From contig CP039999.1 of NCBI GenBank assembly GCA_013099195.1, positions 744,001 through 808,000 of the forward strand: DNA of 64,000 bases. Direction: 5' to 3'. Of the stretch, positions 1-8,913 are shown piece after piece (the first letter of the stretch is position 1; each line of letters starts with the position of its first letter). The notes beneath the pieces were generated by a model. That model was not told where the DNA came from. It searched no databases and saw nothing but the letters and a program-made list of their open reading frames with translations. Source of the DNA: Candidatus Saccharibacteria bacterium oral taxon 488 (GTDB lineage: Bacteria > Patescibacteriota > Saccharimonadia > Saccharimonadales > Saccharimonadaceae). Both the position numbers and the translations under genes were made by a program.

Positions 1-290
1 ATATTCGCCAGCACGAGGTTCGTGAACGCTACACTGATGAGATTTTCATGCATGCTGACGAGATATATTGGCTGCCGACGTACTTGACCCGCGAAGACCC
101 GAACCTGCCGGTGCTGACACCGGAGGAATTAACGCGCCAATTGACGACGGACAAGGTACATCTCGCGCAGCTGGATGAGGCGTTGTGGCAGGTAATTGAG
201 CAGCAACGAGCACGCGGTGCGCTGGTACTCGGTATGGGCGCCGGGACAATCGACGGGTGGCTGCGCGAGCAGTTAGGCCGCAGCGCTTGA
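1..290 (+). CDS. Mur ligase C-terminal fragment, probably UDP-N-acetylmuramate--L-alanine ligase (partial)
   Basis: The reading frame is open from the left edge (first full codon at base 3) to the TGA ending at 290, so only the C-terminal ~95 residues are visible. The segment ADEIYWLPTYLTRE followed by GALVLGMGAGTIDGWLREQL matches the closing domain of MurC-type ligases: an aDe..l.piY.arE strand, then a G.G.id......L end. A preceding H/R-rich stretch (RQHEVRERYTDEIF) corresponds to the F.PHr..R motif. MurC adds L-alanine to UDP-MurNAc with ATP in the cytoplasm, the first step of the peptidoglycan stem peptide. The family assignment to Mur ligases is fairly firm; the choice of MurC over Mpl or another Mur ligase is inference because the catalytic domain lies outside the window. 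Confidence 0.6.
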   Translation, partial: IRQHEVRERYTDEIFMHADEIYWLPTYLTREDPNLPVLTPEELTRQLTTDKVHLAQLDEALWQVIEQQRARGALVLGMGAGTIDGWLREQLGRSA

Positions 291-301
291 TCACGGTTCG
301 C

Positions 302-961
302 CTACTCGTCAGACTCACCACCAAGCGCCGCCCGGATATCGTCATACGAAAATCCTTGACGGGCTAGATACACCATAAATTTCTGCTGATTGCCGGCGTA
401 TTTGTGGCGTTTTTTAGCGATAATTTTTCGCAGCTCCTCGTCATCGGAGCGGATATTTTCGCTGATTAGTTGCTCTATCGTCTCGCGCTCAATCCCCTTT
501 TGCGCTAGTTCCAATTTTAGCCGCCTGACACTGGTGCCTTTTTGCATAAATCGATGCTCCAGCCAAAAGCGGGCAAACTTTTCATCATCGAGGTACTGTT
601 TCTCGATCAGCCGCGCCAGCACCCGCTCGGTAATTTCTGGTTTCACGCCTGGACGCTCGGTAATTTTGCCAGTCTTTGGCGAGCGCTTTTTGGTTGGCCT
701 GGTTTTACGCCACAAATAATCGCGCATTTCTTTAACCGAGCGCGGCCGCGTCAAGCAATACTCCATGGCCCGGGCGTACAACTTACCAAACTGGCTCTCG
801 TCCTCTAGCGCCGTCAGTTCTTCGTCAGTATATTCGCGCCCGACCTTCAGCCCCAGCTCGCCCACCTGAAAGACGTCGAGGCTAAAGCGATACTCGCCAT
901 CAACACTCACGTTAACGCGGTTTTTGTCGCGAATCTGAAGCGAGATGTCAGTGATTTTCAT
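302..961 (-). CDS. recX: Regulatory protein RecX
   Basis: 219 residues. It has the RecX layout: a beta-rich N-terminal ~60 residues, then three-helix repeats with the family pattern ...A..YCLTRPRSVKEMRDYLWRK..., ...VLARLIEKQYLDDEKFARFW and ...LKLELAQKGIERETIEQLI. RecX binds inside the RecA filament groove and limits recombinase activity. Its presence one gene away from recA on the same strand fits, although a 2H phosphoesterase gene lies between them. A TATAAT at 968-973 ends 6 nt before the ATG and no Shine-Dalgarno is present, so I infer a leaderless transcript and independent expression. A basic insert (KKRSPKTGK) around residues 91-99 is unusual but does not break the fold. Confidence 0.9.
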   Translation of the reverse strand: MKITDISLQIRDKNRVNVSVDGEYRFSLDVFQVGELGLKVGREYTDEELTALEDESQFGKLYARAMEYCLTRPRSVKEMRDYLWRKTRPTKKRSPKTGKITERPGVKPEITERVLARLIEKQYLDDEKFARFWLEHRFMQKGTSVRRLKLELAQKGIERETIEQLISENIRSDDEELRKIIAKKRHKYAGNQQKFMVYLARQGFSYDDIRAALGGESDE

Positions 962-967
962 GAAGCT

Positions 968-973
968 ATTATA
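968..973 (-). promoter_or_regulatory. -10 element of recX, leaderless
   Basis: TATAAT on the minus strand, 6 nt before the recX ATG. The expected transcription start coincides with the start codon. Confidence 0.6.
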
Positions 974-1008
974 GCGCGAAGGCGGCGGGCTCGCTACTAG
1001 CAGGGACT

Positions 1009-1532
1009 CTACTCAACCACCTCAACAACCTTACCATGCACGCCGTTGTAGCAAGCAGCGGCACGTGGCTCGATGATAACCGGTAGTTGCCCTGGAATAG
1101 CGCTCATATTAACGTCGTCCAGCGTACCGGCCTCGACGCAACCAAGCGTGATGTGCGGGCGGAACCCATCAACATCCAACCCTGGGTGAATACCATCCAA
1201 TGCCGCGAGTAATTGCTGGCGCGCCTCAACCATCCAGGTAGTTTTCTGCGTGCGTAGCTCCACCCAAACACAGTTGCCTGCTTTATCTGGCAGGAAATTA
1301 ACTCCATCAAGCACCAACTTATCGAGGACGGGTAGCGCCGCAGCAGCTGCTTTGAGACGTGGCATATCCTGCTCAGTCACATTAATCAGTGTCACGTGTG
1401 GGATAAACTCACCAAAGTCAAGGTTCATTTTTTCTGACAACTCGCGAAGATATGCGTTTTGCTCATCATCAAAGACGAGGCTGACTGACGCCATATGTTT
1501 TTCGACTGGATATGCGGTTTCTGCTGCGCGCA

Positions 1533-1533
<1 letters not shown>
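1009..1533 (-). CDS. 2H phosphoesterase superfamily protein (2'-5' RNA ligase / cyclic phosphodiesterase-like)
   Basis: 174 residues with two H-x-T motifs, HVTL near residue 46 and HITLG near residue 128. These are the paired catalytic motifs of the 2H phosphoesterase fold (LigT/ThpR, CPDase). Family members act on 2'-5' or 2',3'-cyclic phosphate bonds in RNA or nucleotides; the substrate here cannot be read from sequence. Its ATG shares an A with the recA stop (TAATG), with AAGGAG just upstream inside the end of recA, so it is probably translated from the recA message by coupling. No signal peptide or membrane segment is seen, so it is cytoplasmic. A RecA-coupled 2H protein is not a combination I recognise as standard. 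Confidence 0.75.
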
Positions 1534-2603
<1,070 letters not shown>

Positions 2604-2677
2604 ACCTCTCCCTCCGTTATCTTATGTTGTATAGTATACCATAAATCAAGCGCCTACCGCGAGCGGTGAAACTTTGC

Positions 2678-2683
2678 TATAAT
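2678..2683 (+). promoter_or_regulatory. -10 element of the pilin-like gene, leaderless
   Basis: TATAAT followed by 7 nt and ATG at 2691. This hexamer overlaps an earlier in-frame ATG at 2682, which therefore cannot be on the transcript. The start at 2691 is preferred. Confidence 0.6.
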
Positions 2684-2690
2684 GGACAAT

Positions 2691-3083
2691 ATGAAACGAC
2701 AAGCAGGCTTTACGGTGATTGAGGTGCTGGTGGCGATTATATTTCTCGGCGTGGCCACGGCGGTGGCGTTCACCCAGCTGGTGACGATCCAACGCGAGCA
2801 CCAAAACGACCGGAAAAAAACCGCTATTAATGCCGTGCATTATAGCCTCGAAGAAGCCTATTACAAGCAGCACGGCTCTTATCCGGAAAAAATTACCGAC
2901 GAGACACTACCGACCATGGATAAGGAGCTACTCAAAGATCCGGGTGGTAAAAAGCTGGGCGACAATGGCAGCGCCTATCGCTACGAGCCAACAAACTGTA
3001 CCGGCGGTAAATGCAAATCATATTCGCTCAGAGCCATGCTTGATGGTGAGACAGATTTCGTCAAAGACAGCCGCCATAAATAG
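2691..3083 (+). CDS. Type IV pilin-like protein with N-methylation motif
   Basis: 130 residues from the ATG at 2691. It opens with MKRQAGFTVIEVLVAIIFLG, a classic class III prepilin peptide: a short basic leader, cleavage at G^F, Glu at position +5 and a hydrophobic stretch that serves both as export signal and pilus-core helix. The globular part contains a Cys pair in NCTGGKC that could form a disulphide. Pilins and pseudopilins are processed by prepilin peptidase and assembled by a type IV pilus machine, none of which is in this window. Saccharibacteria are known to use type IV pili for motility and host contact, so a role at the surface is plausible; which pilin this is cannot be told. It is divergent from recA. 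Confidence 0.8.
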   Translation: MKRQAGFTVIEVLVAIIFLGVATAVAFTQLVTIQREHQNDRKKTAINAVHYSLEEAYYKQHGSYPEKITDETLPTMDKELLKDPGGKKLGDNGSAYRYEPTNCTGGKCKSYSLRAMLDGETDFVKDSRHK

Positions 3084-3099
3084 CTAAATCGTAGCCAAA

Positions 3100-3957
3100 C
3101 TAATCGTAACAGACTGGCCGGCCGTTTTTGAAGGCTTCAATGGCGTTGTTAAGGATGGCCACTTGGTGCTTGGGATTGGCCACGTAATGAAAAATATAGG
3201 TCGTCTCCTCACCCTCAGTACTGAGGCGAATTGTGCCGTAGTTAAAGATCGTCTGGGCGATGCCGGCCTGGAAAAAGCTGGCGTCCTCGATGCTACCGAG
3301 GCTGACTGTCTGCTCGTGCCGAACGAAGAGGCTCTGTTGGATTTCCTGGATGACGCTTTCATTAGTCATGAAAAAATGATTTTGTAGATACACCCACAGG
3401 GTGATCGCGCCGCCAAGCACCACCAAAGCAACGAGCAGCAGCGCAATACCCAGTACTGCTCCCGGATTCACCGCCGGAAACAGCGGAATATTGGCAGTTA
3501 ACGACGAGAACGAGGCCGCAAATACCAGCAGTACCACGACCAACAGGAGGGTGATGGCTGTAGGAATAACCATGCCGATCGGGTGGCGCTTGATGTCGAG
3601 GATGACATACTCGCCCTCGCTGAGATTGAGCTGCGGATAATCACGAACGGACTGGTCGTGACGCGCCTTGGTCTCTGGGCTAACTGCGGGAACGGTCGGC
3701 TCAAGCGGCCGCGCAGCATGAACAACATTTGGTTCGTTAGCGTATTGGGCACGAATCTGTGGATTGAAGTTTTGCCCCTCAATCATCTCTGGCTGGATGG
3801 TGACGTGCGAGGCTGGCTGTGGCTCAATCGGCGGCGCGGTCGTCGCCGGTGGCGGTGTCGCGGCGGCCGGCGGATGGTGATACAGCGGCCGACCGTCAGA
3901 ATCATACGCAACCGGCTGGGTATAATCAGGCTCAGGGTTAGTCTGGTTCGGATTCAT
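3100..3957 (-). CDS. Membrane protein with bacterial PH domain
   Basis: 285 residues. Residues 1 to ~110 are Pro/Ala/Gln rich and look disordered (many PP runs, PPATTAPPIEPQP). Two hydrophobic helices follow (GMVIPTAITLLLVVVLLVFA and PGAVLGIALLLVALVVLGGA). After them comes a C-terminal domain with FMTNESVIQEIQQSLFVRHEQTVSLGSIEDASF...GTIRLSTEGEE, the pattern of the YdbS/YdbT-type bacterial PH domain (DUF304). Function in the family is not well defined; it is a membrane-anchored soluble domain. TATACT at 3965-3970 ends 7 nt before the ATG and no ribosome binding site is seen, so it is probably leaderless. It converges with the pilin-like gene with only 16 nt between stops. Confidence 0.8.
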   Translation of the reverse strand: MNPNQTNPEPDYTQPVAYDSDGRPLYHHPPAAATPPPATTAPPIEPQPASHVTIQPEMIEGQNFNPQIRAQYANEPNVVHAARPLEPTVPAVSPETKARHDQSVRDYPQLNLSEGEYVILDIKRHPIGMVIPTAITLLLVVVLLVFAASFSSLTANIPLFPAVNPGAVLGIALLLVALVVLGGAITLWVYLQNHFFMTNESVIQEIQQSLFVRHEQTVSLGSIEDASFFQAGIAQTIFNYGTIRLSTEGEETTYIFHYVANPKHQVAILNNAIEAFKNGRPVCYD

Positions 3958-3984
3958 TAGTTCTAGTATAGCATATCGGCCGGA

Positions 3985-5010
3985 TTATGCGACGTCACGG
4001 GCATGTTTTGTCCGATTGTTATGGCGTGGATTACGTTGCGCCACCCGCCGCAGATCCTCGTGCGCATCAAACTCATCAACAATCTTATGTCCCAAGATCC
4101 GCTCAATCACGTCCTCCAGGCTGACGATACCAACCGTCTCGCGAAACTCATTCACCACGATGAACAAGTGATGCCGCACTCGCAAAAACGCCGCCAGCGC
4201 GTGCTGCAATGTCTGATCCTCGCGGATATAATACACCTTTTTCTCCATGACGGTTCGTGCCCGCTTGCTCGTCGACGAACGGTTAATTGTCAACAGATCC
4301 TGAATGTATAGCATCCCTACCACATGATCAATATCGCCCTTGGTCACCGGAAAGCGGCTATGTCCGGTCTTGTGCAGCGCATCCAATACCAGCGGCCCCA
4401 ATACCTCATCCTGATCCACCGTATCAATCACGCTACGCGGCGTCATCACTTCCTTGACCGGCACCGCATCAAACGACAGCACGCCAATGACCATCTTTTT
4501 CTCATCCTCGCTAAGCGCCTCACCCGCCTGCTCGACCATAGTGACGAGCTCTTCTTTTGACTCAATATCATAGCCGTCATTGGGCATTGGCGCCACCGAG
4601 CGAATCATTGCAAATAACATCGGAAACTTCTCAATCAGCGCTAAAATTCGCCCCTCATACCGCTCGTAAAGCCGCTGGGAATATTGCTGCCATAGTGAAA
4701 TCCGCGCCAGTGCTCCTATCTCCAGTGCGATCACCAGCGAGATAATAATGCCCAGTAGCCAATGAAACAACTCCACACCAATGACACTGAGCGTCACCAG
4801 CAGCACCGCTGCAATCACCCGCTGCAATGAGAAAATATCCCGCATCAGCGCATGTCGCTTTAACAAATGGCGCGCATCCTGATCACCGCGGCGCGCTCGC
4901 CGCTGCAGCTCAAACTTACTGTGTGACGAGGCCTGCGGATGAACGCCCATGACTATTACGAGCAATATCAGCACTATCACATACAGCATTCCTAGCAAAA
5001 TATCGCTCAT
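3985..5010 (-). CDS. CNNM/CorC-type membrane protein with CBS pair
   Basis: 341 residues from the inner ATG at 5010. N-terminal hydrophobic helices (residues ~4-25 and ~65-105) are followed by a linker and a CBS pair starting at VKEVMTPRSVIDTVDQDE and continuing through GHSRFPVTKGDIDHVVGMLY and FIVVNEFRETVGIVSLEDVIERILG. This is the hallmark of the hemolysin-C/CorC/CNNM group, linked to Mg2+ or Co2+ homeostasis with CBS domains binding adenine nucleotides. The N-terminal membrane part is shorter than a full DUF21 domain. The C-terminal CorC_HlyC domain is missing, since the protein ends about 20 residues after the second CBS. The start at 5010 is chosen because TACAAT (5018-5023) sits 7 nt before it and overlaps the earlier ATG at 5019. 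Confidence 0.8.
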   Translation of the reverse strand: MSDILLGMLYVIVLILLVIVMGVHPQASSHSKFELQRRARRGDQDARHLLKRHALMRDIFSLQRVIAAVLLVTLSVIGVELFHWLLGIIISLVIALEIGALARISLWQQYSQRLYERYEGRILALIEKFPMLFAMIRSVAPMPNDGYDIESKEELVTMVEQAGEALSEDEKKMVIGVLSFDAVPVKEVMTPRSVIDTVDQDEVLGPLVLDALHKTGHSRFPVTKGDIDHVVGMLYIQDLLTINRSSTSKRARTVMEKKVYYIREDQTLQHALAAFLRVRHHLFIVVNEFRETVGIVSLEDVIERILGHKIVDEFDAHEDLRRVAQRNPRHNNRTKHARDVA

Positions 5011-5017
5011 GCTGTTC

Positions 5018-5023
5018 ATTGTA
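5018..5023 (-). promoter_or_regulatory. -10 element of the CNNM/CBS gene, decides its start
   Basis: TACAAT on the minus strand, 7 nt before ATG at 5010. The longer reading frame starting at 5019 would begin inside this hexamer. Confidence 0.45.
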
Positions 5024-5035
5024 TACTTTTTATGC

Positions 5036-5041
5036 TATAAT
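5036..5041 (+). promoter_or_regulatory. -10 element of the DsbA-like gene, with leader
   Basis: TATAAT followed by a ~20-nt leader holding GGAGGA at 5057-5062 before the ATG at 5066. This is a normal leadered gene, 12 bp from the divergent leaderless promoter. Confidence 0.6.
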
Positions 5042-5065
5042 AGCCAGAGTTAATTTGGAGGAACT

Positions 5066-5767
5066 ATGAACGGAAAAACCTGGGCTATCTTTGCAATCGT
5101 TGTCGCGGCTGTCGTCGGCGGTATGATTTATCTGTCAACACAAAATCGCTTGAATGTTAGTGATATCTCGCGCGACGCCGCCCTGCGCGTTATGCCAGCC
5201 GAAGCACGCACTGGCGACATCGGTGAGCACACTATCGGCAACACCAATGGCAAAGTCTTGATGATCGAATACGGCGACTACCAGTGCCCAGGCTGCCGCA
5301 CTGCTGCACCAGAAGCCAAGCGCGTGGCCGAGAAATACAAGGATCACGTCGCGCTGGTCTTTCGTAATTATCCGATCCCGTCGCTCCATCCAAACGCCCG
5401 AGCGGCAGCGGCGGTCGCCGAGGCAGCTGGGCTGCAGGGCAAGTTCTGGGAAATGCACGACCTACTCTACACCAACCAAGGCGCGTGGAGTAATGCCCGC
5501 GCCAAAGAACGCACCGACGTCTTCAGTGGCTACGCTAAGCAGCTGGGGCTGAATGTTGATAAATTCAATGCTGACCTAGCCGGTAGCGCTGTCACAAAGA
5601 AAATTGACTTTGATGTGGCGGTCGGGCGACAGTTACAAATTGATGGCACACCAACCTTTTTCATCAATGGCAACAAGCTCAACCTCAGTGACGCTAGCTC
5701 TATCGAAAATGCTGTCAAAGACGCCCTGAAAAAAGCCGGCGTCGCAGTCGATGAAGCAAAAAAATAA
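5066..5767 (+). CDS. Secreted/membrane-anchored DsbA-like thiol oxidoreductase (CPGC)
   Basis: 233 residues. An N-terminal hydrophobic segment (residues ~5-24) acts as signal anchor. The thioredoxin-fold domain follows with the active site CPGC at residues 74-77 in IEYGDYQCPGC. A cis-proline motif IDGTPTFFING near residue 190 and the helical insert typical of DsbA_2/DsbG-like proteins are present. It should form or shuffle disulphides in exported proteins outside the membrane. A second DsbA-like protein lies at 47195-47911. GGAGGA 4 nt before the ATG is the ribosome binding site. A perfect 12-bp hairpin with T tract follows the stop. Confidence 0.88.
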   Translation: MNGKTWAIFAIVVAAVVGGMIYLSTQNRLNVSDISRDAALRVMPAEARTGDIGEHTIGNTNGKVLMIEYGDYQCPGCRTAAPEAKRVAEKYKDHVALVFRNYPIPSLHPNARAAAAVAEAAGLQGKFWEMHDLLYTNQGAWSNARAKERTDVFSGYAKQLGLNVDKFNADLAGSAVTKKIDFDVAVGRQLQIDGTPTFFINGNKLNLSDASSIENAVKDALKKAGVAVDEAKK

Positions 5768-5804
5768 CATCAAATTGATCAAAAGCATTAACTAGTGTCC
5801 AGGT

Positions 5805-5837
5805 AAAAATCACCCCGGTGCCTGTGGGGTGATTTTT
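5805..5837. terminator. Rho-independent terminator, bidirectional
   Basis: AAAAATCACCCC at 5805-5816 pairs perfectly with GGGGTGATTTTT at 5826-5837 around a 9-nt loop. The flanking A and T runs make it work for the DsbA-like gene on the plus strand and for the tiny unit at 5866-5961 on the minus strand. Confidence 0.85.
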
Positions 5838-5865
5838 ATGCCGTCCCTTTTTAGGACATGCGCAC

Positions 5866-5961
5866 TTATTGTGCTATGTATGTTTGCCATTTGGCAGGCA
5901 CCACATCCACTGCGACCTTCTTGCGCCGACTGGTCGACACAACATTGATTGCTATTGGCAT
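5866..5961 (-). CDS. Candidate 31-residue basic small protein, unknown function
   Basis: The ATG at 5961 is preceded by a textbook AAAGGAG (5972-5978) with a 10-nt spacer. The frame encodes 31 residues starting MPIAINVVSTSRRKKVAVDV and ending in TAA. It is basic (SRRKK) with no hydrophobic segment or cysteine. A promoter-like TTGACG-17-TATCAT at 6065-6093 lies ~100 nt upstream, and the bidirectional terminator at 5805-5837 lies just downstream. Together they form a complete small transcription unit between the DsbA-like gene and corA. I do not recognise the product. Alternatives are an RNA gene with an incidental ORF, or a leader peptide. The translation signals are the main support; codon statistics on 31 codons cannot settle it. 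Confidence 0.45.
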   Translation of the reverse strand: MPIAINVVSTSRRKKVAVDVVPAKWQTYIAQ

Positions 5962-6064
5962 GTGTTTCGTACTCCTTTGTACTAGTGCAGCCTCACGCGC
6001 TTCGACCTTTATTGCCCACTTTATTTATAAGCAGCGACATGCTTCGGCGCGAGACACATCAGCC

Positions 6065-6093
6065 ATGATAGCAAAGACTGATACGAACGTCAA
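6065..6093 (-). promoter_or_regulatory. Promoter of the small minus-strand unit
   Basis: TTGACG (6088-6093), a 17-nt spacer and TATCAT (6065-6070) on the minus strand. The start would be near 6058, giving a ~95-nt leader before the 31-aa ORF. Confidence 0.5.
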
Positions 6094-6130
6094 GCCAGGT
6101 CTACCTCTGATCTGACCCCTGATATCAGCC

Positions 6131-7051
6131 TCAAAACAGGCGCAACCGCTTGGCGAAGATGTACACAATGCCGATGAGCAGCACCGTAAACCCGGTAATC
6201 ACCGGATAGGCCCACGCCTCACCTTGAAACGGTAAGGTAATATTCATGCCGTACATACCGTAAAACACATTCGGGATGGCCAGGAGAATAGTGATGGCGG
6301 TCAAGACTTTCATTCGCTGGTTGAGGACATTGTTGGCGATGGTTGAATAGGCGTTCTGGATGCTGGTGATGGTCTGGCTGTTGGCGGCGACCATGACGAG
6401 TAATTGCTTGACGTGCAGTACCAGATCACCCAGCGCCTCGAGGTCGCGCACTGTGAATAGGCTGCGGCGATTGAGCACTAATTGGCCGAGCACACTCGCT
6501 AACCCCTCGAGGCTAGAGTGAAATTCGTTGAGGCTATCTTCGATGGCTACAAACTCGATAAAGTCAGCGTTTTTCACCTCGTGGCGCGACAGCCGGTGTC
6601 GGGCGGCAGCGATATTACCAGCAAGGTCATGAATCTGTTGTTCGTACGCAGCCACCACGCAAGCGATGGTCGCTGCGAGGAGGGCGCCGGGCTTGTCGGT
6701 CGTGGTTGTGAGAAACGGCTCGGCGGCTTGTGGCGAGAAATTATTGGCAGGATTAATCGTTACAAACTGGGTTTTCGACACAGCAGCCAGCAGCGGTGCG
6801 GTCTTTATAGCATCGTCCCGAACCAACGGCAGCCGCACAAAGACATACTCAATGCCGCCGCTATATTCCATCCGCGGTAGTTCGCGCACATCGGCCGCGT
6901 CACGGACGATATTTTCGTCAAGGCCAAACTGCTCGGCCAATTCATCTGGACATAGCGTACCACTGACATGTGCCCACACGCCACGATGAAACTGATGTGT
7001 CTGTCCTAACGAATCGCTCGAACATCGCCGCTCAAAGTAGCCCACCGTCAT
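6131..7051 (-). CDS. CorA-family magnesium transporter-like protein
   Basis: 306 residues from ATG at 7051. A mixed N-terminal domain, a long helical stalk (residues ~125-240) and two C-terminal membrane helices are present. The signature YGMYGMN sits between the helices (FYGMYGMNITLPF), the CorA GMN selectivity motif. CorA forms pentamers in the membrane and conducts Mg2+ (some members Co2+ or Zn2+). A second, distantly similar copy is at 14447-15355. The start is placed at 7051, not at an upstream in-frame ATG at 7087, because TATAAT (7058-7063) lies 6 nt upstream and no ribosome binding site precedes either ATG. Confidence 0.9.
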   Translation of the reverse strand: MTVGYFERRCSSDSLGQTHQFHRGVWAHVSGTLCPDELAEQFGLDENIVRDAADVRELPRMEYSGGIEYVFVRLPLVRDDAIKTAPLLAAVSKTQFVTINPANNFSPQAAEPFLTTTTDKPGALLAATIACVVAAYEQQIHDLAGNIAAARHRLSRHEVKNADFIEFVAIEDSLNEFHSSLEGLASVLGQLVLNRRSLFTVRDLEALGDLVLHVKQLLVMVAANSQTITSIQNAYSTIANNVLNQRMKVLTAITILLAIPNVFYGMYGMNITLPFQGEAWAYPVITGFTVLLIGIVYIFAKRLRLF

Positions 7052-7057
7052 GAGAAA

Positions 7058-7063
7058 ATTATA
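7058..7063 (-). promoter_or_regulatory. -10 element of the first corA-like gene, decides its start
   Basis: TATAAT on the minus strand, 6 nt before ATG 7051. It lies inside the longer frame that starts at 7087. Confidence 0.6.
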
Positions 7064-7087
7064 CCCCAAAAAATACCACTCTGGCAA

Positions 7088-8740
7088 TTAGCCGCGCAGT
7101 CGCTTTTCCCTGACCGGCATTACCGCAATCATCGCAACAACCATCAGCCCTGAACTGATCAAAAATACCTGATGCAGCCCATCGGCAAATGCGTGGAGAA
7201 TGACATTGGTAAATTCCTCCTGCTGCTGGCTGAACTGCTGTTTTGCCTGAGCTTGAGCTGGTGCTGGTAGCCGCTCAAACCCTTGAGCCGCCGCCCGAGC
7301 GATCGTCTCTTTTTGAGCATTCAGCCGCAGCAGTACGTCAGCATTCAGCTCACCAGACAGCATCTGCTGGGCAGCTGGTGAGCGCTGTAGGCTCTGAATA
7401 TATGGCAGTTGGTGCGGATCACCGACATGGGCTAGGATGCCAGCGGTCAATACACCCGAGAATACCGCCGCACCAATTGTCGAACCCAGCCCACGAAATA
7501 GCTGCACACTGGACGTCGCCGCACCGAGGTCTTTTTGCATAAACTCGTTCTGCACCGCCAAGGTCAAGATCGGCATCGCCGCGCCGAATCCAAGCCCAAC
7601 AAATACCGCCACGATAGCTTCGTGCCAATATGGCGATTCTGGCTGTAGAATTGTTAGCACGGCGACACCGACCGCCGTTAGCCCAAAACCGGCCACTATC
7701 CAGCGTTTATATGCACCGGTTTTAGCAACCAGCCGACCGATAGTTATCGAGCTTGTTATACTGCCTGCCACCATCGGTAGCAGCATCAGCCCAGCCTGCG
7801 AGGCAGTGGCGCCAAACACCTGCTGGTTAAACTGTGTTAGATATAAAATTGCCCCCATAAAGGCCGCGCCAAACAGGCTAGCCGCCGCCATAATCAAACT
7901 ATATGTCCGATTGGCAAAGAACCGTAGCGGTAGGATCGGCTGCTTAGCTCGCCGCTCAATGAGAACAAAACTCAGCGCCGCCAGCGCCGATACCGTCAGC
8001 AACACGCCCTGAATGAGCGCTAGGCTGACACCACTCTCGATTAGTCCCTTAAAGATCATCTCTGTGTTGTCTACCGCCAGCACCAGTGTCGCCAGAGCAA
8101 TGGTGATAAACAGCGCGCCGAGGTAATCGGGCTTGTGCGTGCGGTCATGCTTGATCTGCGGGCAGTAGCGAATGATGAGTACGGTAGCGATCACGCCGAT
8201 CGGCACATTGATCAAGAACGTCCAGCGCCAATCACTGACCATGCCAAACAGCGACACACCATCTGTCAGCCAACCACCGATTAACGGCCCGGCTACTGAA
8301 CTCATCCCAAAGACTGCACCAAACAGTCCTTGCCATTTACTACGTTCCTTTGGCGGAAAGAGGTCGCCGACAATGGTAAAGGCGTTTGCAGTGATAATAC
8401 CGCCGCCGATGCCCTGCAGCGCCCGCCACGCAATCAGCCACTCGACCGTCGGCGCCAGGCCACTCAGCAGCGAGCCGATGGTAAAGATACTCACCCCGGC
8501 GAGCAGTAGCGGCTTGCGGCCATACATGTCGCTCAACTTACCAGCCAGCGGCACGGTCACCGTGGTGGTCAACATGTAAGCAGTCACGATGAAGCCAAGC
8601 GACGAAAAGCTATTAAATTCCTTGACAATCGCCGCCAGCGCCGTCGAGACAATCGTTTGATCCAGCGCCACCAAAAACAGTGCGCTCATCACCGCACTCA
8701 TGACGATTAATTTATTTCTGATCGATAATTCGTGTAGCAT
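7088..8740 (-). CDS. DHA2-family MFS drug exporter (EmrB/QacA type)
   Basis: 550 residues with about 14 hydrophobic helices. Motifs of the DHA2 drug:H+ antiporter group are seen: LDQTIVSTALAAI in helix 1, the loop motif GKLSDMYGRKPLL (motif A) and WRALQGIGGGII (motif B region). WRWTFLINVPIG marks the start of helix 6. The C-terminal extramembrane stretch (residues ~440-515) is Ala/Gln rich. It probably exports hydrophobic or cationic compounds using the proton gradient. The start has an AAAGG ribosome binding site. A 22-bp near-perfect palindrome about 70 bp upstream looks like an operator, so expression is probably induced by substrate through a repressor encoded elsewhere. A 36-nt gap separates its stop from the corA start downstream. 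Confidence 0.92.
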   Translation of the reverse strand: MLHELSIRNKLIVMSAVMSALFLVALDQTIVSTALAAIVKEFNSFSSLGFIVTAYMLTTTVTVPLAGKLSDMYGRKPLLLAGVSIFTIGSLLSGLAPTVEWLIAWRALQGIGGGIITANAFTIVGDLFPPKERSKWQGLFGAVFGMSSVAGPLIGGWLTDGVSLFGMVSDWRWTFLINVPIGVIATVLIIRYCPQIKHDRTHKPDYLGALFITIALATLVLAVDNTEMIFKGLIESGVSLALIQGVLLTVSALAALSFVLIERRAKQPILPLRFFANRTYSLIMAAASLFGAAFMGAILYLTQFNQQVFGATASQAGLMLLPMVAGSITSSITIGRLVAKTGAYKRWIVAGFGLTAVGVAVLTILQPESPYWHEAIVAVFVGLGFGAAMPILTLAVQNEFMQKDLGAATSSVQLFRGLGSTIGAAVFSGVLTAGILAHVGDPHQLPYIQSLQRSPAAQQMLSGELNADVLLRLNAQKETIARAAAQGFERLPAPAQAQAKQQFSQQQEEFTNVILHAFADGLHQVFLISSGLMVVAMIAVMPVREKRLRG

Positions 8741-8809
8741 TGTTACCTTTCATGTTATTCAAGTATCAGTAGCCCATAAATGTAAGAACTCTCAACTACC
8801 CAGTATGAT

Positions 8810-8831
8810 TTACACCTGCACCCAAGTGTAA
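8810..8831. promoter_or_regulatory. Palindromic operator upstream of the MFS exporter
   Basis: Arms TTACACCTG (8810-8818) and CAAGTGTAA (8823-8831) are inverted copies with one mismatch around a 4-bp centre. On the exporter strand an AT-rich -10-like region (TAAAATATTACA) overlaps the left arm. This is typical of TetR, MarR or MerR-type control of efflux pumps; no regulator gene is adjacent. Confidence 0.55.
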
Positions 8832-8872
8832 TATTTTACGCCGGATGGGCGGTTGGTGTCAAGAAGCAGTCA

Positions 8873-8889
8873 GGCAGACAGAATCTGCC
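8873..8889 (-). terminator. Weak hairpin after lysK
   Basis: GGCAGA (8873-8878) pairs with TCTGCC (8884-8889). On the minus strand a T-containing but interrupted tract follows, so termination is only a possibility. Confidence 0.25.
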
Positions 8890-8913
8890 CCCAACCCAGC
8901 CTTGCCAAAACTC

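Noticed and set aside
5858..6115. Plus-strand 85-codon frame between the terminator and corA
   Set aside because: No ribosome binding site or promoter, no recognisable domain; the minus strand has a complete set of signals instead.
7437..8579. Two long plus-strand frames opposite the MFS exporter
   Set aside because: Shadows of a GC-rich membrane-protein gene; no ribosome binding site or domain.
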